Assembly: GCA_947259815.1 (NCBI GenBank)
Contig: CAMYNO010000357.1
Coordinates: 1-10,311 of the forward strand
DNA length: 10,311 bases
Direction of reading: 5' to 3'
Source: an uncultured Parvularculaceae bacterium
GTDB taxonomy: Bacteria; Pseudomonadota; Alphaproteobacteria; Caulobacterales; Parvularculaceae
Notes under the pieces: generated by a model
Told to the model about the DNA's origin: nothing
The model's input: the letters and a program-made list of their open reading frames with translations, nothing else
Database searches by the model: none
Program-made: the position numbers and the translations under genes
Shown: piece after piece, positions 5,885-10,311 of the stretch
Layout: each line of letters begins with the position of its first letter
Position numbering within the stretch: position 1 is the stretch's first letter

Positions 5885-7237
5885 TTACGCCGTAATTGCT
5901 GGTTTTGACGGACTCTTGCTTCCCGACTCATGCGCGCCGAATTCGTCAATGGAGACGACGCGATTTCGCCCCGTTGTCTTCGCGCGGTAAAGCGCGGCGT
6001 CAGCGGCGTCGACGAGTTCGTTGGGGTTGACGGCTTCCGAGACCTTGGCGACGCCAATGCTAACGGTAACGGGTATTTCTTCGCCGTGCGCCGCAATCGG
6101 ATGCGCGGCGACCGCTTCACGAAGCCGTTCCGCCATATCGCACGCCACCACCATGCTCACGCCGGGAAGAAGCACGGAAAACTCCTCGCCGCCGACCCGA
6201 AAGGCTTGATCGAAAGGACGAAGATCCGCCGTCACCAGTTTTGCAAAAGCGCGGAGCACATCATCGCCAGCCGAATGACCATAGGTGTCATTGATGCGTT
6301 TGAAAAAATCGATGTCCATGGTCAACAATGCGCCTTCCTCGCTCGTGCGGCGCATACGGGCATACATTTCCGCAAGCGCCTCGTCGAAAGCGCGGCGGTT
6401 TAAGAGACGCGTGAGCCCATCTCGGCGTGCAAGTTCGGCTAGCGCCGATTCCGAATCGTGTATGCGCGCTATCATCCGGTTGAATTCTTCGGCGACACGC
6501 CGCAATTCCGGCGGCACACGGACTTCTATACGGTGATCGCGGTCTCCCTCTGCAAAACGCTCAGCCCCGTCAACAAGCCGGTCGACACTCGCCGCCATGA
6601 CGCGGCCGATCAAGAATATGCCGCCGAGTATGGCGATGAGCGATGCGGCCGCGGCAATGGCGGCGAGCCATTGGGATTTCTCATAGGCGCGAACCGCAAT
6701 GTCATGGTCTTCCTGAATTTTCCCGGCGATAAGTTCATAGGATGACCCGAGCTTGTCGGAAGACGCAGTGATCGCACCATGAAATCGTTCCATAAGTTTA
6801 GCCGCTTCAGGATCGCCGGGCGGCCGTGGAACGGAAACCAGCTCCGTCGCGAGCCGATCTGCGTCGGTCCAATGACCGCGCGCGCGCTCGACAAGTAAAA
6901 GGGCGCCCGGGTCGGTCTGCAATTCCTCATGCAGGCTTGCGAATTGCGTTTCGATACGTGACCTGATCGCCCGATAGATTGCGGGGCGCTCCGCGCCGCC
7001 TTCATCGACAAATTCATCAACGGGAACCAACGTATCCCAGAGCAGGATGCGTAAATGCTGGGTCGGCGCGACCTGGGTGCGTTCGCGCGCGGAAGCGTCA
7101 TGAAACGAGGCGATTACGTCGCGATTGAGGAGCACATAGCCGGCGACCGCCGAGACGGCGAGAGGCGCAATGGCGACCGTCATGCCCACGGCGATCCAAT
7201 AACGGAGCGACTTGGCGGTCCATAAAGCATGCAGCAT
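5885..7237 (-). CDS. Membrane diguanylate cyclase with HAMP and GGEEF domains
   Basis: The 450-residue protein is built as TM1 (about 13-36), a periplasmic helical sensor region (about 40-188), TM2 (about 190-211), HAMP (about 212-265) and GGDEF (about 268-432). It should make cyclic di-GMP from two GTP at the inner face of the membrane in response to an outside cue. The active site reads GGEEF (349-353). The metal-binding 'MDIDFFKRIND' (307-317) and the entry motif 'DGLTRLLNRR' (273-282) are intact. An RxxD inhibitory site, RPFD (340-343), stands exactly five residues before GGEEF, so product inhibition is expected. The sensor region is rich in charged helices like four-helix-bundle (MCP-type) sensors, but no ligand can be named. 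GAGGAGAG five bases before the ATG fixes the start. The gene lies 169 bases downstream of the kinase-like gene on the same strand; no EAL domain is present. Confidence 0.95.
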   Translation of the reverse strand: MLHALWTAKSLRYWIAVGMTVAIAPLAVSAVAGYVLLNRDVIASFHDASARERTQVAPTQHLRILLWDTLVPVDEFVDEGGAERPAIYRAIRSRIETQFASLHEELQTDPGALLLVERARGHWTDADRLATELVSVPRPPGDPEAAKLMERFHGAITASSDKLGSSYELIAGKIQEDHDIAVRAYEKSQWLAAIAAAASLIAILGGIFLIGRVMAASVDRLVDGAERFAEGDRDHRIEVRVPPELRRVAEEFNRMIARIHDSESALAELARRDGLTRLLNRRAFDEALAEMYARMRRTSEEGALLTMDIDFFKRINDTYGHSAGDDVLRAFAKLVTADLRPFDQAFRVGGEEFSVLLPGVSMVVACDMAERLREAVAAHPIAAHGEEIPVTVSIGVAKVSEAVNPNELVDAADAALYRAKTTGRNRVVSIDEFGAHESGSKSPSKPAITA

Positions 7238-7242
7238 ATTTA

Positions 7243-7250
7243 CTCTCCTC
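7243..7250 (-). promoter_or_regulatory. Strong ribosome binding site of the diguanylate cyclase gene
   Basis: GAGGAGAG on the minus strand, five bases before the ATG at 7237. It is almost the same as the amn site and marks a well-translated start. Confidence 0.75.
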
Positions 7251-7271
7251 TACTCAGTAAACAAACTATCC

Positions 7272-7304
7272 GGCGCGGATAAATTTTTTCTTGCGCCCCG
7301 CGCC
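7272..7304. repeat. GC-rich inverted repeat between kinase-like and cyclase genes
   Basis: GGCGCGG (7272-7278) pairs with CCGCGCC (7298-7304) across a 19-base AT-rich loop. It lies about 35 bases upstream of the diguanylate cyclase start and about 100 bases past the kinase-like stop. The rest of the 169-base gap shows no convincing promoter or terminator. It could be a weak terminator for the kinase message or an operator for the cyclase. Confidence 0.3.
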
Positions 7305-7406
7305 AGCAAATTTGACGAGGGCCGCCGTTGTGGCGAACTCTTCAACGCTGACGGATGAGTCTGCTCAGGTTATAAACGTGAAATTGGACCGCCTACGGAA
7401 GTTTCA

Positions 7407-8753
7407 TCAGGCTGCCGCCGCGCCACGCGCTGTTGCGGGGGCAAAGGTGATGACATATTGATTGCCGTCAGGCAGCGCCGTGTGAGCGATATCACCGCCC
7501 ATGATTTCCAGCGCCCTTGCGACAGTACGCAACGCCATGGACATTTCATCGCCGGTCTGGCTCAGATACCCAGTCATTTGCGTTAGCGGCAAGACGAGAT
7601 CTTCGAACTGCGCAGACGACAACACACGCCCATCGTCTTCTATGGTCAGTGAGGGTCCGCGGTTGCTCTCACCGGTAGACAATACAATCTGTTTTGCGCC
7701 ACAGCGCGGATCAGCGAAATGCTCAACGAGCCCGTTCAGGGCCGATCGTAGAATAGCCGGATCGGCAAGCATTTTTGCGTCTGGCGCATCTTCTTTCGAG
7801 ATATCAACGCCGCTCGGCATCAACTCCATCATATCGTCGACAGCCGACGAGATTTGAATTGCCTCCGGCTCGTTGCGGGATTCCGCCTCGTCAAGCCGAT
7901 GATAGGTAAGAAGACCGTTCACGCTCTTGGTGAGGTTCACCGTTGCCTTTTTGATATAGCGCGCATTTTCAGCGGATTCACCGGCGGGTCCGTCGCGCAT
8001 GGCGTCAACGAGAATGTCGGAGAACCCTGTAATTTGATGAAGCGGCGTTTTGATAAAATGAACGAGCATATTGAGCGCAGCGATTTTACGCTCATTGTCT
8101 TTTTCAGCAGCGTCCAGCAACACTTTGAGCTTTTCGTTCTGCACTTCGATGGTTTGCGTCTTGAAAAAATCTTCGCGCTGATAGCGCTGAATGAGATAGA
8201 CGCCGATAAGGCATATGCTGCTAACCACAAAAATATTTGCAGATTGCAATGTCGCAACAGCCGGATCACCTTTGGAAAACACGACCACGCAGAACATCAA
8301 AAAGGTCGCAGTAACCGGCGCAACCATACTGATGAAATTCACGCGCAGCAGCAATCCAAACAGGATCAGGCCCTGAATGAGCCCGACATAGTAGGTGTTG
8401 TCCAGATTTGGCTGTACCCAAACCATAAGATTCTGGCCAACGCCCATCAGCAGAATAATTATCGCTGTTATGACATCATAACGCTTACGAAATGAATTGT
8501 GCGTCAGCAAGGCCAGAAAGCAGATCGATACCGCAACGACAAAAATGCGGATCGCCTGCGTCGCTTGCGGCTCGGCGGAATCTGCAGGCTCGATGAATAC
8601 ATAGATGATGTAAAGAAAGAGCCCGAAGCCTAAGCCCCACAAATTGCTCAATATATTTCGTGCAAAGACGAAATTTTGATACGCCTGCTCCGTCTCCGCA
8701 GAAGTAAACTTCGCGGTCAACGGGCTGATGGGATGTTTTTTCGGCTGCTGCAT
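7407..8753 (-). CDS. Six-TM histidine-kinase-like protein with degenerate ATPase domain
   Basis: The 448-residue protein starts with a soluble stretch, then about six membrane segments (near 37-55, 69-84, 94-112, 122-138, 141-160 and 171-188), a linker coiled coil (about 190-225), a HisKA-type dimerisation domain and a C-terminal HATPase_c-like region. The H-box is recognisable: 'VHFIKTPLHQITGFSDIL' with His232, Thr236 and Pro237 matching H-E-L-R-T-P-L. The ATPase part is eroded: the N-box Mg-binding Asn position falls on His345, the G1 motif reads D373-D-G-R-V with the second Gly lost, and the G2 region 'GDEMSMAL' (401-408) lacks the GxGLG glycines. It may be a pseudokinase, a phosphatase-only protein or a scaffold. 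No response regulator is adjacent. The ATG has only a distant GGA upstream. It is divergent from the diiron enzyme gene, and a CtrA-type box covers its likely -35. Confidence 0.82.
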   Translation of the reverse strand: MQQPKKHPISPLTAKFTSAETEQAYQNFVFARNILSNLWGLGFGLFLYIIYVFIEPADSAEPQATQAIRIFVVAVSICFLALLTHNSFRKRYDVITAIIILLMGVGQNLMVWVQPNLDNTYYVGLIQGLILFGLLLRVNFISMVAPVTATFLMFCVVVFSKGDPAVATLQSANIFVVSSICLIGVYLIQRYQREDFFKTQTIEVQNEKLKVLLDAAEKDNERKIAALNMLVHFIKTPLHQITGFSDILVDAMRDGPAGESAENARYIKKATVNLTKSVNGLLTYHRLDEAESRNEPEAIQISSAVDDMMELMPSGVDISKEDAPDAKMLADPAILRSALNGLVEHFADPRCGAKQIVLSTGESNRGPSLTIEDDGRVLSSAQFEDLVLPLTQMTGYLSQTGDEMSMALRTVARALEIMGGDIAHTALPDGNQYVITFAPATARGAAAA

Positions 8754-8867
8754 ATCGTATTGGTCCGGCGCCGAAATTAGCCTGCTTGTTTTATGGACTG
8801 GTTAATTTCCGCAACAATGCGCCGCAATTAAATCCGCACATTTTCCACATTTCTCATTCCGAGACAG

Positions 8868-8896
8868 TTGCCTGTGTAAAATTATGCCATTAAAGT
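8868..8896 (+). promoter_or_regulatory. Candidate promoter of the diiron enzyme / acyltransferase cassette
   Basis: TTGCCT (8868-8873) and TAAAGT (8891-8896) stand 17 bases apart, matching the -35 and -10 consensus moderately. Transcription would start near 8903, about 30 bases before the GTG. The CtrA-type box begins at the last base of the -10, so a bound protein would block this promoter. This is a weaker call than the divergent promoter. Confidence 0.3.
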
Positions 8897-8910
8897 TAAT
8901 ATCTTGTTAA
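8881..8910 (-). promoter_or_regulatory. Probable promoter of the kinase-like gene, -35 inside the CtrA-type box
   Basis: On the minus strand, TTAACA (8910-8905) and CATAAT (8886-8881, one mismatch to TATAAT) are 18 bases apart. The -35 is one half of the TTAA-N7-TTAA box, the arrangement seen at CtrA-activated promoters in Caulobacter. The start would be near 8874, giving a leader of about 120 bases before the ATG at 8753. Confidence 0.45.
8896..8910. promoter_or_regulatory. CtrA-type binding site (TTAA-N7-TTAA)
   Basis: TTAATATCTTGTTAA at 8896-8910 is a perfect TTAA-N7-TTAA palindromic site. Its right half extends to TTAACCAT (8907-8914), the half-site form also reported for CtrA in Alphaproteobacteria. 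It lies in the divergent intergenic region, 22 bases upstream of the diiron enzyme start. No ctrA gene is in the window, so binding is inferred from the motif. Confidence 0.6.
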
Positions 8911-8918
8911 CCATTATT

Positions 8919-8924
8919 AAAGGA
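8919..8924 (+). promoter_or_regulatory. Ribosome binding site supporting a GTG start
   Basis: AAAGGA eight bases before the GTG at 8933. It supports this GTG as the start; the next in-frame Met codons would cut into the first helix of the domain. Confidence 0.65.
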
Positions 8925-8932
8925 ATCATAAC

Positions 8933-9670
8933 GTGTTTGAAAAGCTGGAGCGACGGTTTAAGCCGATCCTCGCTGCATTCATGGAAAGCCCGTCTATGCG
9001 CCATCTCGCCGAAGGCAAGATGACCATGGAAGAATACGGGTCATACTTAAAACAGGTTGCTTATTGTGTTCGCGAAAACCCACAATTGCAGGCATTGGCC
9101 ACGGTTTATTTTCGTGGTCGACAGCGCGACGCGATCAAGGGATTTTACCAGCATGCCGCATCCGAAATCGGACATGACCAGCTGGCGCTGAATGATTATA
9201 TCGATATCGGCGGCGACGCGACGCTTGTTCCGTATAAAAATCCACTGCCGGCCACGACGGCGTTGACATCGTTTGCGTTTTATCAAATCCACAATTTGAA
9301 TACGCTCGGCTATCTCGGATATCTCTATTTCCTCGAATTCATGCCAACAATGGCTGGTCCGGTAATCGCAGAGCAATTAGCAGCGATAAATGTCCCGCAG
9401 TCAGCGACGACATTTTTACGAGATCACATCGAAATCGACCAGGCGCATAATCGGTTGATGAAGCATTATGCAGACTCGCTTCTGAAAACCGAGGCGGATA
9501 TTGACGCCGTAGAATATGCGATGAAGACGACGTCCTATCTGTATTCAGCAATGATCGACGAAGCGATCAAAGATGTTCACACGCCATATGAAACTGGCTG
9601 GAACTGGGAAGAATTGAATGCGGATGGCTTGCAGCCTTCGGACCTTCTAGCGAAAACCCGCGTAGCGTAA
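8933..9670 (+). CDS. Haem-oxygenase-like diiron enzyme (iron-containing redox enzyme family)
   Basis: This 245-residue, mostly helical soluble protein fits the haem-oxygenase-like fold family annotated as iron-containing redox enzymes (Haem_oxygenas_2). The wider fold group includes UndA, CADD and SznF, which use a diiron centre and O2 to cleave, desaturate or hydroxylate small substrates. Candidate ligands are 'HAASEIGHD' with His74, Glu78 and His81, Glu135 in 'FLEFMP', and 'HIEIDQAHN' with His165, Asp169 and His172. The spacing H-x3-D-x2-H matches the second half-site of the fold. The start is GTG with a good AAAGGA upstream. The acyltransferase gene follows 24 bases later on the same strand, so both are probably one operon and the enzyme may modify the acyl product or its precursor. 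The substrate cannot be read from the sequence. The gene is divergent from the kinase-like gene. Confidence 0.85.
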   Translation: MFEKLERRFKPILAAFMESPSMRHLAEGKMTMEEYGSYLKQVAYCVRENPQLQALATVYFRGRQRDAIKGFYQHAASEIGHDQLALNDYIDIGGDATLVPYKNPLPATTALTSFAFYQIHNLNTLGYLGYLYFLEFMPTMAGPVIAEQLAAINVPQSATTFLRDHIEIDQAHNRLMKHYADSLLKTEADIDAVEYAMKTTSYLYSAMIDEAIKDVHTPYETGWNWEELNADGLQPSDLLAKTRVA

Positions 9671-9694
9671 CGCGGCTCAAAATGCGGGCAAGTC

Positions 9695-10285
9695 ATGGTT
9701 GAGTATCGCGTATACTCTGCAGCGGATTGTCCGCCAGAGGTCTTCAGGTTTCGGTACGGAGTATATGTCGAGGAACTGCATCGAAAGCAGACCTACGCTG
9801 ACCACGACGCCAAGACCATAATCGATCCGCTCGACAAAACAGCCCATCACGGCGTGGTGACAAAGGACGGCGAAATCATCGCTGTCGTCCGTCTGAACCT
9901 TGTTCGGGAAGGCTCAATCGCTCCGTATGACGCGCTCTATGGAATCGACAAACTTCCGGAGGACGAGCGTGAAGCCGCAAGCATTTGCACACGCAACATG
10001 GTTGCCGCCGCCCATCGCAAAACCGGCGTTTCAATTCGAATGCTGAAGATGATCTATGAGCATGGCGTGCGCGCCGGCGCCACGTCCTGCTACATGGACG
10101 TCAACGAACCGCTGCTCCCGCTATTTTTAAAGATGGGCTATATCCGGTTGTTCGATAAGGAACACCCCGATTACGGCCTGGTCACGGTGATGAAACTGCC
10201 GGTGACCGATCTGAAATACCTGACAGAGGTGCGATCACCATTCGCGCCGCTCTGTAAGAAACTGCTTGAAGAAATGGGCGGCTAA
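9695..10285 (+). CDS. Acyltransferase of the autoinducer synthase / FeeM type (GNAT fold)
   Basis: This 196-residue protein has the layout of the GNAT-fold branch holding LuxI-type acyl-homoserine lactone synthases and FeeM-type N-acyl amino acid synthases. The N-terminal 'FRFRYGVYVEEL' (17-28) corresponds to the Arg/Phe-rich entrance of those enzymes. 'DPLDKTAHHGVV' (44-55) gives the conserved acidic pair Asp44/Asp47, 'AVVRLNL' (63-69) is the GxxR-type strand with Arg66, and 'ICTRNMVAAAHRKTG' (97-111) resembles the E/S-R-x-x-V acyl-donor region. 'YMDVNEPLLPLFLKMGY' (133-149) is the usual GNAT C-terminal strand-helix. It would join an acyl group, from acyl-ACP or acyl-CoA, to an amine such as an amino acid; donor and acceptor are unknown. 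It lacks the Trp of classic LuxI entrances, so AHL production is not assured. It lies 24 bases after the diiron enzyme; its ribosome binding site is weak. Confidence 0.8.
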   Translation: MVEYRVYSAADCPPEVFRFRYGVYVEELHRKQTYADHDAKTIIDPLDKTAHHGVVTKDGEIIAVVRLNLVREGSIAPYDALYGIDKLPEDEREAASICTRNMVAAAHRKTGVSIRMLKMIYEHGVRAGATSCYMDVNEPLLPLFLKMGYIRLFDKEHPDYGLVTVMKLPVTDLKYLTEVRSPFAPLCKKLLEEMGG

Positions 10286-10311
10286 GCGGCGGCGAGCATT
10301 TCCGGCGTTTC
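10282..10311 (-). CDS. Possible C-terminal end of a convergent gene (partial)
   Basis: Reading the minus strand from the right edge, one frame gives E-T-P-E-M-L-A-A-A and then TAG (10282-10284). This would end tail to tail with the acyltransferase gene, overlapping its stop by four bases, exactly the layout seen at 1458-1461. Only nine codons are visible, so the product cannot be named and the frame may be chance. Confidence 0.3.
   Translation of the reverse strand, partial: ETPEMLAAA

Noticed and set aside
5682..5990. 102-residue + strand frame after tRNA-Gly
   Set aside because: It runs about 100 bases into the convergent diguanylate cyclase gene, is very rich in Arg and Ser, starts at a palindromic AACATGTT without a ribosome binding site and resembles no family I recognise.
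9695..10285. Calling the acyltransferase a true AHL synthase (luxI)
   Set aside because: The entrance Trp of LuxI proteins is absent and no LuxR-type regulator is adjacent; the sequence is equally or more compatible with FeeM-type N-acyl amino acid synthases.

Overview
The window looks like a stretch of alphaproteobacterial chromosome. The signs are a ProX-type Ala-tRNA(Pro) deacylase, the gene order thioredoxin-TPR (CnoX-like) / LON-substrate-binding protein / Trm112-like protein, and a perfect TTAA-N7-TTAA box of the type bound by the cell-cycle regulator CtrA. A Caulobacterales/Parvularculales-like source is an inference; the species cannot be read from the sequence. Fifteen features are read as genes: twelve complete protein genes, one protein gene cut by the left edge, one tRNA, and a possible gene end at the right edge.

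Left part, + strand (1-1461): three tightly coupled genes. These are the C-terminal end of a GNAT-like protein, a secreted glutaminyl-peptide cyclotransferase (ATGA overlap) and a DCC/DUF393 thiol-disulfide-type protein (TAATG overlap). The last one meets the next gene tail to tail, with a 4-base overlap of stop codons.

Middle, - strand (1458-5455): read in the direction of transcription, this holds a ProX-like tRNA deacylase, a CnoX-like thioredoxin with TPRs, a LON N-terminal-domain protein, a Trm112/UPF0434 small protein and AMP nucleosidase (amn). It is a housekeeping and protein-quality group. A structured leader lies between the Trm112 gene and amn. A tRNA-Gly(GCC) with encoded CCA follows at 5580-5654 on the + strand, surrounded by short direct and inverted repeats.

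Right part (5885-10285): a signalling and biosynthesis neighbourhood. On the - strand are a membrane GGEEF diguanylate cyclase with an intact inhibitory site and, upstream of it, a six-TM histidine-kinase-like protein. The latter keeps its phospho-acceptor His, but its ATP-binding motifs are badly eroded. Divergent from the kinase, on the + strand, is a two-gene cassette: a haem-oxygenase-like diiron enzyme (iron-containing redox enzyme family) followed by an acyltransferase of the autoinducer-synthase/FeeM type. The shared 179-base intergenic region carries the CtrA-type box placed over a good -35/-10 pair for the kinase gene.

The most interesting reading is that the right part makes, and perhaps senses, an acylated small molecule under cell-cycle control, with c-di-GMP signalling next door. 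This is inferred from gene content and layout, not shown by the sequence.
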